Shown: positions 46,673 to 56,513, counted from the first letter of the stretch. The stretch is DNA of 64,000 bases from GCA-003244245 sp963822695 (GCA_963822695.1 CAWGJH010000022.1:62001-126000), one strand, 5' to 3'. The notes: a model not told the origin generated them from the letters alone. A program made the numbers and translations.

Positions 46673-47035
46673 ATCGCGCGCTCCGCGGTTGCCTGTGGCC
46701 GGGACCAGGAGGCCCCACATGATGCTAACCCCAGCGCTCGTGCTCGATGACTCGACTGGGTGGGAGTGCGGGGCGTGGCGACGAGGTCTCGGCACATATC
46801 GGACCCCAGCCCCGGTGGAAAGGCGTAATAAGCTACTTGTCCCTCAGGGCAAGCTGGGAGGATGCGGTGCCCGGGTATATCCCATCGCCACGACCAGCGC
46901 CGTGCCAGCCGGCCAGCCCGATCTCTGTGGGTTCAGGTGATACAGACCTGAAGCACATCGTGGCATCATCCTCTCGGAATCATCGCGTTCCGCTAGTGAC
47001 GCCAGGATACACTGACGCGATATACGTTGTACAGT
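46673..47035. promoter_or_regulatory. Region upstream of the hpd operon, no gene seen
   Basis: About 360 bases between the hpd start and the end of the pentapeptide-repeat gene. It must contain the hpd promoter. An imperfect dyad CTTGTCCCTCAGGGCAAG at about 46836-46853 could be an operator or small hairpin. The stretch 46990-47040 is AT-richer. No coding evidence. Confidence 0.4.
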
Positions 47036-48121
47036 TCATTGTTGAGTTTCAGGACCGCGGATTCGACCGATCCGCCCGTCGTCGTGCAGCGTCCAGCCGT
47101 CGGGGAGGCGAACCTCACGGCTGGTGTCCACCGTCATCCCGCCGGTACCAGGACGAACAGGCCACGGCAGCCGGCCACGGAGGTCGAGGTCACCGCGGAA
47201 CACCGTGCGCCGCAGGTCTACGGACTTGTCGAACGTGCTGCCGGCCAGGGTGACCGGCCCATGGAACTCGGAGCACAAGAACACCGCACCCTGCCGGAAG
47301 TGGGCGCCCTCGAACGAGACCCGACCGTGTGCGATCATGTGGGGAAAGTTGCTCCCCCCGCAAAAAACCGCGCCGTCACACTCCAACTTGCCGTGTGACG
47401 CGGCACGGGTGAACCACGTCTCGCCACTGATCTCGGCTGCGCTAAACCGGTTGGTGCCGTGCAGCTGCGTATCACGCAGGACGAGCTTGTGGATGGCCTT
47501 GCCATACAGGTCTATATAGTCCAGCACCGCGCCGGTGAGGTCCAAGTCGGGAAGCGTGTCGGGTTTCTGGTGGCGGTCGGGCACCAACTCACCGATCACA
47601 CGCTGCGCCGCCAGCCGGACCTGCTTCTCCCGGTCGGCATCCTGCTCGGCTGACGGTTCCCACTGAGGGCGTTCACCCGTTCGGGCTTGCACGTAGTCTG
47701 GGTGGTCGAAGGGGCGACGCAGGTATGAGCAGACCACGTCGAGCACCGTCTGGACGTAGGATGGCCGGCTGCGGGCCAGACCAGCCAACGCGTGCAGCGC
47801 ACCGACCCGGACCTGGTCGGCCTCGTGACCGAGAAGCTCGACCGCACGAGCGAACCGCTCATCAGCCACGCGCTCCCGATCCTGCTCGTTGCTCCGCCGT
47901 TCCAGCTCGTGACGAGATTCCTCCACCCGTCGCCGGCGGTCGTTGAGCCACAGTGCGTACAGGGCGACGACCGCCGCGGACACCAGCCCTCCCGTCCGAA
48001 CCGCCTCCGCCCCCGAGGTTCTCGAATCAAGCGCTAGCAGCAGAGCGGTGACCACGCCGAATAGCGCCACCGCCAACAGGATGGTGATCAAAAGCAACCA
48101 ACCGTCCCGGCTTGCCCGCAT
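47036..48121 (-). CDS. Membrane protein with pentapeptide-like repeats
   Basis: 361 residues. Two N-terminal helices: 9-30 (LLLITILLAVALFGVVTALLLA) and about 44-58 (LVSAAVVALYALWL), then a charged coiled coil (RRRRVEESRHELERRSNEQDRERVADERFARAVELLG), a helical hairpin with HALAGLARSRPSYVQTVLDVVCSYLR, and a C-terminal solenoid with five-residue periodicity (DLDLTGAVLDYIDLYG, GAHFRQGAVFLCSEFHGPVTLAGSTF). This architecture is common in actinobacterial pentapeptide-repeat membrane proteins of unknown function. ATG at 48121; no operon partners. Confidence 0.82.
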   Translation of the reverse strand: MRASRDGWLLLITILLAVALFGVVTALLLALDSRTSGAEAVRTGGLVSAAVVALYALWLNDRRRRVEESRHELERRSNEQDRERVADERFARAVELLGHEADQVRVGALHALAGLARSRPSYVQTVLDVVCSYLRRPFDHPDYVQARTGERPQWEPSAEQDADREKQVRLAAQRVIGELVPDRHQKPDTLPDLDLTGAVLDYIDLYGKAIHKLVLRDTQLHGTNRFSAAEISGETWFTRAASHGKLECDGAVFCGGSNFPHMIAHGRVSFEGAHFRQGAVFLCSEFHGPVTLAGSTFDKSVDLRRTVFRGDLDLRGRLPWPVRPGTGGMTVDTSREVRLPDGWTLHDDGRIGRIRGPETQQ

Positions 48122-48352
48122 GGTGCCGGCTTCTCCCTTCTCCGCGGATCAGTAAGATCAGCATGCCCGCACCGGATTTCCCGCGTCATCACCGGTAACC
48201 CACACGAACCTGGGTCCGTACCCGCAAGGCAGCAGGTGCTGCCAGAGTCCGCCCAGCGTGGCCGTAGGTTTTGATCGTCGAAACATCTACGTTCGACGCA
48301 TGATTGAACCTGCGCCTGGCGCCGCAGACCCGTTGATTTCCTTCACTAGCCG

Positions 48353-48900
48353 GTGGTCACCGAACAGGACAAGGTGCGCATCATCTACACCTCCCGCCGG
48401 AACCTGGCGAGCGGGTTGGTCGCCGGTGGGACCGTGCGTAGCCGCTGGTTGAGGCGAGCGTTTGAGGAGACGCCGAGGGAGATGTTCGTTCCCCGTTTCT
48501 ACCGCTCGGAATCCGGCCGCGAGGTGCTACTGGATGGGACGGACCCGCAGCAGCAGGAGTGGCTGCGCGGTGTGTACACCGACGCGGCGCTCACAGGCCA
48601 ACTGACCCCAGTGCCCGATCTGGCCCATGGGGCGGCCGCTCCCACCAGTTCCCGCTCGATGTCAACGGTTATGGCCGGGATGCTCGAAGCCCTCGATCTC
48701 CAGCCTGGCCACCGGGTCCTGGAGATCGGCACCGGCACTGGTTACAACACCGCACTGCTCTGCCACCGGGTCGGAGCAGACAACGTGACAAGCGTGGAGC
48801 TTGACTCACGGTTGGCCGACACAGCCCTCCAGGCGCTTACCGCTGTCGGGTTAACCCCCGCCGTGCATACCGAAGACGGACTACGTTGCTTCCTCGCCTA
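48353..48900 (+). pseudogene. Protein-L-isoaspartate O-methyltransferase-like, C-terminally lost
   Basis: SAM methyltransferase of the PIMT type: FEETPREMFVPRFYR, then the SAM loop VLEIGTGTGYNTALLCHRVG and VTSVELDSRLADTALQAL. After VHTEDGLRCF the expected YDRVIATC catalytic region is absent and the frame runs into Arg/Trp-rich sequence to a stop at 49246. The remaining about 185 residues comprise only the front of the Rossmann domain. PIMT-like genes in actinomycetes often serve RiPP clusters, but no precursor or other modifying gene is recognisable here. A truncated, probably inactive copy. Confidence 0.7.
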
Positions 48901-49448
48901 CCCGGCTGGTCCGGTTTCTGCTTGCTGCGCGCGGCCTGGCGGCCGTGCTCGCGCGGGCCGGACCAGCCGGCGGTGGTGGTCACTGCGCGCGACAGCAGCG
49001 AACAGGTTGGCTGCATGGGTCTGGTACCCGATTTCAGCCTGCCCGGTCGAGATCCCTCGTTCAGGCTGCGACGCGCCCCGTCTGACCGATCAGGGCAGCT
49101 ATCCGGATGCGAGTTGTGGCAGGGTGGCAGGGAGGAGGCACTGCGTTCTCCGGCGGTTGCGGTCGTCGTCGACGTCCGTAGGAGTTAGAACAAGCCGCGC
49201 GCGGCGACTCTGGGTGTATAATGCACGTTTTCCTGCACCAGTTTGAACGCGGTGCCCAGCCCGGAGCATGGTTCCTGTCCATGGAGACCTCATCGCCCTG
49301 ACTACGATCCCGTCTGTCGGTCCTCGATGTTCTCGACGGGTTGGCCGTACTGGCCGGCTATGAGTCCGGTAAATCGCTGGTCGATGCCGATGCCGAGACG
49401 ATCTCGTGGCTTTTGCGCTGCGACTGTGCCGGGACACCAAGGGGACGG
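48901..49448. other. Degenerate stretch between the methyltransferase relic and the kinase gene
   Basis: About 550 bases, GC-rich with all frames partly open but no recognisable protein. In the plus frame from TTG 49341 the reading DGLAVLAGYESGKSLVDADAETISWLLRCDC runs into the kinase gene and could be a longer N-terminus, but it shows no family match. Confidence 0.3.
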
Positions 49449-50390
49449 ATGACTGGTCTGCGCTCGCTGCTTCAGGAACAGATTCGCCAGGTGGACGCCC
49501 GCGTGGACGGCGCAGGGGGCACCTACTCCGCTGAGCGTGACGAGATCCGCCGGGCTGTCGCGTTCGTCGGCGAGTTGTGCGGACGTCTGGGCCTGGGCGA
49601 GCTTGAGCGGAATCTGAACCCGGGCACCGGTAAGCCGCAGCTACTGCTCGTCATGCGTGATGCCCGGGGTGAGCGGGTGGTGCTCAAGGTGTACGGCAGA
49701 CTGCGGCCCAACGAGGCTGCGGTACAAGGACTATGGTGGAAGGAGGGCGTTGCGACGGTTCGGGTTCTTGACTCGGGTGACGACCCGGTGAGCTGGCTGT
49801 TGATGCCGTACGTCACCGGGATTGTGCCCGTTCCGGCCGATGGACCTGCCCTAACCGCCGACATCGCCCGCATCATGGCCGCCGCGCACCGTATACATCG
49901 CGCCAACGTCGGCAGCCCCCGGGATCTCTACACCGGGGTCAGCGTGCACCTACGCAACGTGCTGGCCGCAGCCACGAGGAATGACTACGCCGTACCCTCC
50001 GATCTCGACGTCCAAGCTGCCGAGGTCATGCGATCCGGCGTGCCCACGTTCCTGCATGGCGATCTCGCTCCCGTCAACCTTCTGCGTGGGTCCGACGGCC
50101 TGCGAATTCTCGACACCTGCGGTTACACCGGGCCGGCCGAGTTCGACGCGGCGCGGTGGTGTGCACGCGTGGGCGGATCGCGCGGCGCGGTCGAGGCGCT
50201 GGGCCGGTGGCTGGACGTCGAGACCGCGCTCGACTCTGACCTCGCCCATCGCTTGCTCGGACTTGAGTTGTTCATGGAGGCCGGCGTCCGCGAGATCGTC
50301 AAGGAGGAACGTGGTCTGCCCTGGGCAGAGCGCGATGACGAGACGCAGCGCCTTCTGCACCTTGGCGCCGAGCTCGGGACAGCGCCGTGA
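49449..50390 (+). CDS. APH-fold phosphotransferase
   Basis: 313 residues. Aminoglycoside-phosphotransferase/choline-kinase fold: ERVVLKVYGRLRPNEAAV with the ATP-contacting Lys, PTFLHGDLAPVNLLR with the catalytic-loop HGD and Asn, and RILDTCGYTGPAEFDAARW where the metal-binding Asp lies in ILD. The hinge is WLLMPYVTGIVPV. The natural substrate is unknown; the loop lacks features of a known antibiotic kinase. The stop overlaps the start of the next gene (GTGA), so it worked with that (now broken) gene, whose N-terminus recalls a glycosyltransferase-like fold. Confidence 0.8.
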   Translation: MTGLRSLLQEQIRQVDARVDGAGGTYSAERDEIRRAVAFVGELCGRLGLGELERNLNPGTGKPQLLLVMRDARGERVVLKVYGRLRPNEAAVQGLWWKEGVATVRVLDSGDDPVSWLLMPYVTGIVPVPADGPALTADIARIMAAAHRIHRANVGSPRDLYTGVSVHLRNVLAAATRNDYAVPSDLDVQAAEVMRSGVPTFLHGDLAPVNLLRGSDGLRILDTCGYTGPAEFDAARWCARVGGSRGAVEALGRWLDVETALDSDLAHRLLGLELFMEAGVREIVKEERGLPWAERDDETQRLLHLGAELGTAP

Positions 50391-51131
50391 CAGGTGCGCC
50401 TGTCGCCGTCCTGGTCAGTACCCACGATCATCTCGATGATGCCCGGATAAACATGGAAATCGTCCGCGCGGCGTGGCAGGAGGAATTCTCCGACGTTGCG
50501 CTGGTCCATGCGTACAACGGCAAATCCGGGAGTTGGACGCCCTATCTGGAAGACGTCCTGGTTAAGGTGGCACCGGGAGAGAACCATTTCACCGGAGCTG
50601 CCGACCTCCTCGACGCTGGGCTCGCCGTGATCACCCGAGACCTCCTCAACGTCCAGCATGTCGTCTGCGTCGCGGCCGACAGTTGGTTGTACCGACCGGA
50701 ACGGGTGCGCTCGATCGTCGAGGACATGCACCGCGACGATCTGCGGCTGGCCGCAGCCAGCTGGGAAGTTGCCGACGACGCACACGGCGTGCGCCGCGAT
50801 CCCGCGCTGCTACCGGGCGCCGGTCTGTCAACCGATGCCTTCGTCATCGACCTGCCGTGGGCGCTCGAGTTCGGAATGCTGCCGCTCGACATGACCGGCT
50901 TCCTCGCCACCAACGGCGCGATGCTGAACTACCTGCAGGAGATCGTGCTGCTGGAGAAGTACGTCGAAGGTCGGTACCTGGGCGCCGTGCGCACCCAGCT
51001 GCAGCGGACGCGCTGGCCAAGGACGGCTGGGGCAGCGAAGGTTTACGACGAGCGCGCGCGATGCTACGGCTGATTCACGAACGGCCCATCGACTCGGCCG
51101 GCATTACGGCACCGTCGCACAAGGGGCACTG

Positions 51132-51153
51132 GCCCAATGGCGTTAAGTTAAGC
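51132..51153 (+). repeat. Left terminal inverted repeat of the IS element
   Basis: 22 bases starting GCCCAATGGCGTTAAG, exact reverse complement of 52613-52634; preceded by target copy ACTG. Confidence 0.92.
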
Positions 51154-51177
51154 TTACATGGGTGTAAGATCGACTGT

Positions 51178-52618
51178 GTGGCGCGTCGTGGGCAGCAGGT
51201 GGTGGCTGGGGACCGTTTGCCGGACCGGATCGGGATCGGGGTGCTGGCGAAGGTGTTCACCCCGGAGCTGGTGGATCGGGTGATCGATGAGGTAGGGGTA
51301 CGTGAGCAGCGCAAACGCACGTTGCCGGCCCGGGTGGTGGTGTATTACCTGCTGGCGATGGTGCTGTTCTTCCAGTCCAGCTACGGCGAGGTGTGGAACA
51401 AGCTGGTGGCTGGGCTGGAGTGGGCGAAGCGGTTCCGGGTACGGCTGGCGCTGGGCATGCAGCCGAGTCCGGCGGCGATCACCTACGCGCGCCAGCGGCT
51501 GGGCTGGGAGGTGATGGCCCGGCTGATGGAGCAGGTGGCCGGGCCGTTGGCCGGGCAGGAGTCCGCCTCGGCGTTCGTGTCCGGGATGCGCCTGGTCGCG
51601 GTGGATGGGATGTGTGTGGACGTGCCGGATACGCCGGAGAACGGTGCGGAGTTCGGCTACCCGGGCAACGACGAGCGCAGGGGTCCGTTCCCGCAGATCC
51701 GCCTGGTCGGCTTCGGCGAGTGCGGGACCCGGGCGGTGCTGGGGGCGGCCTGCGCGGCGCTGGCCACCGGGGAACAGGCCCTGACCCGCCGACTGCTGGG
51801 CAAGCTGGGCCGCGGTGACCTGCTCATCGCCGACCGCAATTTCCTGTCGCATGGCCTGCTCACCGAGGTGCTGGCCGCCGGGGTGCACGTGCTGTGGCGG
51901 GCCAAAAGCGACATCGACCTGCCGGTGCTGGAGGTGTTTTCCGATGGCACCTACCGATCACGGATCGCCGACCCGGCCGCCGCCAGGCGGATGCGCCGCA
52001 AGGGCACAGACCCCCAAGACATCCCTGGCATCGACGTGCGGGTGATCGAGTACTCGGTCACCTCCGAGGACGGCAGCGAGGTATCTGAGACCTTCACCCT
52101 GGTCACCGACATCCTCGACCCGCAGGTTCTCACCCCGGAGCAGGCCGCCAGTGCATACGCTTCCCGCTGGCAGCTGGAAACCTGCTTCGATGAGCTGGAA
52201 ACCTCGCTGCGCGGCGGTGCCGCCGTGGTACTGCGCTCCAAATCCCCGCCGCTGATCCGACAGGAGATCTACGCGATGCTCTGCTGCTACCAGGCGATCC
52301 GCACACTGATCAGCCACGCCGCGGACACCGCCGGACTCGATCCCGACCGGATCTCCTTCACCCGCGCCCGCGACGCCATCCGGGGCCGCATCAGCGACCC
52401 CGGATGTTTTTCCCCCTCCAGACCTTGACGATCTCGCCAACGACCTGGCCTTCGAGATCACCCGCAGACGCAACCTCGTCCCGCCGCGTCCAGACCGCCG
52501 CTACAAAAGGGAGACCAAACGAGCGGGCGGCCGGTACAAAACCCGCAAACCAGGCGAGTCGGCGCGGCTGACCCCGCTCACAACGATCAAGTACTGGCTG
52601 ATGCCAGCACCCGCTTAA
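51178..52618 (+). CDS. IS4-type DDE transposase, frameshifted near the C-terminus
   Basis: From GTG 51178: IGIGVLAKVFTPELVDRVIDEVG and RVVVYYLLAMVLFFQSSYGEVW (IS4 N-terminal domain), LVAVDGMCVDVPDTPEN (first Asp, about residue 142), DLLIADRNFLSHGLL (second Asp, about 218), and ASRWQLETCFDELETSL (Glu, about 334). In the first frame the protein stops at 52428 after GCFSPSRP. A shift in the T5C5 run near 52409-52418 leads into DLDDLANDLAFEITRRRNLVPPRP and ends KYWLMPAPA at 52618, the conserved IS4 tail. So the gene is either broken, mis-sequenced, or expressed with a shift; the catalytic core precedes the break. Confidence 0.88.
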
Positions 52619-52634
52619 CTTAACGCCATTGGGC
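52613..52634 (-). repeat. Right terminal inverted repeat of the IS element
   Basis: Exact reverse complement of 51132-51153; followed by ACTG, the second target copy. Confidence 0.92.
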
Positions 52635-52852
52635 ACTGGCCCCGCCTCGGACTCATTACGATCGAGGACCCGGTTGTTAAACGCGCCGAGATACGAAGCG
52701 TCAACAGTCTGCGGGGCGGTCCGGCGCTCGAACGGTTTCTCCTTGAAAGGGAGCTGTCCTGGTTCAACGCGGCGCGATAAGCTGGGCTGTCAGATGGTTC
52801 GGAGCGTCGAGCGCAGCGGACACGAGCATGTGGTTCGATACGCTGCAATTGC

Positions 52853-55090
52853 TCAGCTGCCAAGTTCGCTGACAAGCTGCCGCACCCGGAGCGTCGAAGA
52901 ACTGCCCGGACCGTATACTGCCTCGAAAATGACGAGCGAATCGGCTGCCTCGATATGCGCCCGCGAGATGTCCCCGCTGAGCCGTAGGCTTTCCGCTAGG
53001 GCCAGCTTTGCGCCCGCGACGTAATGATGTTGTTCACCCATTCGGCGTGCGAACATCCGCACTGCGCGGTCCAGTACTTCGACCGACTTTCCCAACTCGC
53101 CAAGATCACGAAGAACGGCGCCATAACTCACGAGGCTCCCCGCCACGTCCGGATGATCTTCAAGTCGCTTCACTCGTACCTCCACAACATGTTCCAAGAG
53201 CGCTCGAGCCTGAAGAAGCCGGCCCGTCTTCCGAAGTACATCAGCAAGATGCCCATCGACGTCAATGACATCCGGATGATTGTTGTTATAGTGTTGCAGC
53301 AGTAAGGATTTCGCCTCTCGAAGCCGCTCTTCAGCAACATCAAGTTCACCTAGCTCAGTCGAAACTATTCCAATATGTTTATGGGACGAAGCCAGATCAA
53401 TCGACACAATGCTATCGCCGAGCGATCGTCGAATTCGTAAAGCCTCACAAAAGACATCACGGGCGTCAGCGAGTCGCCCACGGCGCCAGAGCACGTCGCC
53501 CAGGACCTGTTGACCCGCTGCGATGGTGGAAGGATCAACACCGTCGGCACTGTCAAGAATTCTCAGTGCCTCACGGGCATCCCGTTCGGCCGCCGCAAAA
53601 TCACCTCGTTCACGGAGAATACGGCCGAGGTGGATCAAATTTTCACCGACTGGTACCGCGCCATCGCCAAGCACTTCACGATACAAGGCTATAGCACGCT
53701 GAGTAACGCGTTGCGCATCTTTAAGATCGGCGAGATGATGATACAGTCAACCAAGACTGGTCAGTGTCTCAGCTTCTGCGATACGATCTGCACCGTTGGG
53801 TTGCGTACGCGCCTCAAGCGCGCGTTCGAAAAAGAGAAGCGCGTCGGTATAATCGCCTCGCATGTGAAGATACCGGCCAGCGGCTTGGAACACCACACCA
53901 ATGTCACGGCTATGTTCGGGCAACAACCCGTCGAGAGACTCCGTGGAAACCAACACATGCGGGAGCAGTCAACCGCAGGTCGGCCAAGTCGCCACATCTG
54001 TCGAATTCTTTGGAAACGCTGCGGCAAGCAGCTTCACTGCATCTGAATGGTAGGAGACCTGCTCCGCCTGCGTAAGCTGGTCTCGAACGACAAGCTGAAC
54101 AAGTCTGTGGATCACGATTCGAAGAGGATCCGCGCTAACAAGAGAGAAGGCGATGAGGGAGGCAAGCACACGGTCATACTGGATCGGGTCTGATACGATC
54201 GGCCGCAGAGGCTCGCTAAGAACCTCGGCATGTTCATGTAGAAGTCGGCGAGGTATGTCATCGGGAGCGAGGTAGGCGAACAAGCCGAGCAGGTCACGGG
54301 CGTGCGGTTATTCCTGCCGCACGCCGGACGGATCGATACGGTCCACGTAGTTGCCACTGTTTCTCTATACCAGTTCGGTTGTCCTAGTGTCAGAAGTTGG
54401 TGGCGGTTGGCGACGAGGAGGTCAGCGTAAGCTTCCAGGGAAGTTCGGGTCTCCTCCACGTATGCTCCGGCTTGCTCCAGAGCTAACGGGAGATATCCGA
54501 GCTTTTTGGTGATGACACTGGCCGCAGGCTCCTCAGTACTTTTTCCTCTTTTTAGCAAGAATGTTATCGCCGCCGCCGGCTCAAAGACGTCAACCATTAT
54601 AGTGTGAGCCAGGTTACCCCATGCAAGATTTCTAGATGTGATGAGAATCGAGCCGGTTCCAGCCGGCGACCAGAAGCGCTCAATGATTCGCCGGCTCTCT
54701 ACGTTATCAAATATCAACAACCATCGCCCACGATTCCGGAGTTCACGCCAAAGTTCGAAAAGAATCTGACTTTGTTCCGCAACTTCCGGGATGCCGAGCT
54801 CCCGAGCCAACCACTCAATCTTGACGGACAGTATCTGCGCACGCCCCGCAACACGTTTAATAAGTCGCCGCGCCCAGTCTCCGCCGCTGTACGGTGACGT
54901 TGAAAACGCAGTGGATATCATTAGTACGATACAGTCGCTGACATCCGAAGCTTCTACCGCTCGTCTGTCCAAATCTTCACCAGCCACAAAATTCCAGCTC
55001 TGCTTGACCACCTCATAGCCAGCGAGACCAAGTGCCTCGACAAGCCAATCAGCCCATATGCCATCCGCGGCGATATAGCCAGGGTGGGGT
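52853..55090 (-). pseudogene. TIR / NB-ARC / TPR protein, multiply broken
   Basis: Minus-strand pieces of one large protein. N-terminus at about 55085-54860: YIAADGIWADWLVEALGLAGYEVVKQSWNFVAG, a TIR domain, but no start codon is seen and the region that should hold the P-loop is missing. NB-ARC from about 54830: WLLIFDNVESRRIIERFW, GTGSILITSRN, LGYLPLALEQAGAYV. A frameshift near 54300 leads to FAYLAPDDIPRRLL, another near 53965 to TPR repeats. A TGA at 53749-53747 interrupts LTSLG-stop-LYHHLADL in frame. The TPR part then runs intact (ERGDFAAAERDAREALRIL ...) to 52853. NAD-cleaving TIR with TPR sensing is typical of immune proteins; this copy is dead. Lower GC than flanks. Confidence 0.78.
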
Positions 55091-55131
55091 CATCGGAGAC
55101 AGCCCCGTGGGCGCCCCGGTGTGCTGACTAT

Positions 55132-55266
55132 TTAGAACACATGGATGATCCACAGCACGAGTTGGTACAGCAGCGCAAATGGTAGCAACGCCACAAACAT
55201 GCACAAAAACATTGTGGCGACTCCCTTTTTTAGCTCGTGCTCGGCCCTGCGAATGGGATGTCTCAC
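55132..55266 (-). CDS. 44-residue membrane peptide
   Basis: GTG at 55266 with AAAGGA at 8-9 bases spacing. Reads RHPIRRAEHELKKGVA, a basic cytoplasmic end, then MFLCMFVALLPFALLYQLVLWIIHVF, one long hydrophobic segment. The reading is short but has good codon positions, a start signal, and composition unlike random GC-rich sequence. Small single-pass peptides like this may be toxins, regulators, or membrane-complex subunits; nothing decides between them. It is next to the broken TIR gene and transcribed in the same direction. Confidence 0.5.
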   Translation of the reverse strand: MRHPIRRAEHELKKGVATMFLCMFVALLPFALLYQLVLWIIHVF

Positions 55267-56082
55267 GTTGGGTTTCCTTTTTAGGTCCGATTTGGGCCGT
55301 CACTGAGTATGTCGTAATCCCCCGCCGGAGTGTTACTGGGCCGTAACTCGCGAGGGGAGACCACGTGCTGGAGGACGCGAGGACCTGTTGCGCGACTCGA
55401 ACGGTGCCCGCTGGCCCTCCAACTCCGGCACCCACCGCTCGGTCACTCCGCAGCCATATCACCCGCCGGGAAATGGTCCAAACAGGCACAGTGCCGATCT
55501 TCCCCTCGCGCGCGCGGTTTGCGGAGATCGCTAGCCGAACAATCATGAAGGAATGCCCCAATATGACCACCCTAGGTGACCTTTGGTTACAGCTAAGTAT
55601 CCGGTCCGCCCCGAAACTAGGTAGTCACGCCCGGGAGTCTACGTAGCGATCCCCTGGATCCTGCTCCGACCGCGCGGCCCACATCCGGTACTCACTGCGT
55701 CGGAGGCAGCGTCCCAGCACCTGAGCGCATGCTCAGCAGGGCCTCCCACCAGCAGCAACGTGGCTCTGGTGGCATCTCAGACAAGCCTCACCGAACGTTC
55801 GGTAGGCACTCGATCTCTGGAAATCCCGTAACTGCTTGACCCTGCTAGGTAACCGAAACCCAGCTTCACGACTAGGTAATGGCGTCCAAAAGTTAGGGGG
55901 CAATACATGTTGTCATATGTGTTGTTGGGGCTGCATCAGCGTTACGGTTAGGTAGCTACCACCCTGGTTAGGTAGCTACCACCCTGGTGGGTAGGTGGTA
56001 TACCGCTCCGGACCCTGGCGGGACGACTCCAGGTGGCAGCACCTCACATTGTGCGCCACTTCGTATGAAGGAGCACCTAATC
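55267..56082. promoter_or_regulatory. AT-rich intergenic region with repeated TAGGTA boxes
   Basis: About 815 bases without a convincing gene. TAGGTA starts at 55618, 55846, 55873, 55949 and 55969, and TAGGTG at 55573 and 55992. The last ones lie in a tandem repeat with perfect palindromes ahead of the secreted-peptide gene. At 55908 a short reading MLSYVLLGLHQRYG-stop recalls the start of PadR regulators and may be a stub. Likely a control region for the secreted peptide. Confidence 0.5.
55946..55985. repeat. Two tandem 20-base repeats, each with palindrome GGTAGCTACC
   Basis: GGTTAGGTAGCTACCACCCT occurs twice in direct tandem (55946-55965, 55966-55985), followed by a degenerate third unit GGTGGGTAGGTGGTATACC. 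Each unit contains the perfect 10-base palindrome GGTAGCTACC; the centres are 20 bases apart, two helical turns, so two dimers could bind on one DNA face. Lies about 100 bases upstream of the secreted-peptide ATG. An operator is inferred. Confidence 0.7.
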
Positions 56083-56328
56083 ATGACCGTGAAAACCGTT
56101 CATCGTGGCCTGCTGATCACCGCCGTTGCCGGTGGACTGATGCTAGCCAGCCAGCCACTGGCCAGCGCAGCGATACAGCCCGCAGCCATCCTCGCTCCCA
56201 CCAGCATCGTCAAGGCCCAACCCGCCGTCCCCGTTCCCATCCCCGGCGGTTCTGTCGTCTCCCTTGTGGGCATCCTAAACGGCGCTATCGCCGGCGCCAC
56301 CCCCGTCCTTGGCCTCCCCACGCTCTAG
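56083..56328 (+). CDS. Small secreted hydrophobic peptide
   Basis: 81 residues from ATG 56083, preceded by GAAGGAG at 9-base spacing. N-terminus is a classical signal peptide: basic KTVHRG, hydrophobic LLITAVAGGLMLAS, cleavage ASA-AIQP at about residue 29-30. The mature about 52 residues (PAAILAPTSIVKAQPAVPVPIPGG..., VGILNGAIAGATPVLGLP) are hydrophobic, rich in Pro/Ala/Val/Ile, with no Cys. Not a recognisable chaplin or lantibiotic. Could be a cell-surface or self-assembling peptide. Control by the tandem palindromes upstream is likely. Confidence 0.7.
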   Translation: MTVKTVHRGLLITAVAGGLMLASQPLASAAIQPAAILAPTSIVKAQPAVPVPIPGGSVVSLVGILNGAIAGATPVLGLPTL

Positions 56329-56513
56329 AACCCGACCGGCACGACCCAACCATGCCTGTGTGATCGCCACCCGTGCTTCCCCTGTCGGCGCTGCCTGCAC
56401 CGCGCGAGCAGCGACTGCGGGCGGCACTACACGAGCGCGGCTGGGCGGATGTCGGTCTGCTGGTGGTGACCGATCTGGACGTCTCGGCCCTGGACGGCAC
56501 GCGACTGCGGCGC

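Larger units (their letters stand above)
51132..52634. mobile_element. IS4-family insertion sequence, 1503 bp
   Basis: Perfect 22-bp terminal inverted repeats at 51132-51153 and 52613-52634, beginning GCCCAATGGCG. Flanks repeat ACTG (51128-51131 and 52635-52638); if the element is taken as one base shorter per end, the duplicated target reads CACTGG. One transposase gene fills the element. The interrupted host reading resumes exactly, showing a single clean insertion. Confidence 0.93.
50387..52781 (+). pseudogene. Unknown conserved-type gene disrupted by an IS element and a frameshift
   Basis: First part from GTG 50387: APVAVLVSTHDHLDDARINMEIVRAAW, HAYNGKSGSW, then LLNVQHVVCVAADSWLYRPERV, about 210 residues with a Rossmann/glycosyltransferase-like feel but no certain family. 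Near 51001-51010 the frame shifts; the next frame reads DALAKDGWGSEGLRRARAML...APSHKGHW. Here an IS element (51132-52634) is inserted. After it the gene resumes as PRLGLITIEDPVVKRAEI...RELSWFNAAR and ends at 52781. Excising the IS with one target duplication restores the sequence. Overlap with the kinase gene shows the two were an operon. Confidence 0.8.

Noticed and set aside
48301..48360. RiPP precursor peptide ahead of the PIMT-like gene
   Set aside because: The short reading MIEPAPGAADPLISF has no clear leader/core features or ribosome-binding site, and no lanthipeptide or graspetide enzymes follow.
55330..55646. Two overlapping plus-strand readings near the start of the AT-rich region
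   Set aside because: Composition is Arg/Pro/Thr-rich without periodic structure, no start signals and no similarity; treated as non-coding.
55946..55985. CRISPR-like array
   Set aside because: Only two tandem units without spacers and no cas genes; better explained as tandem operator sites. No CRISPR array seen elsewhere in the window.
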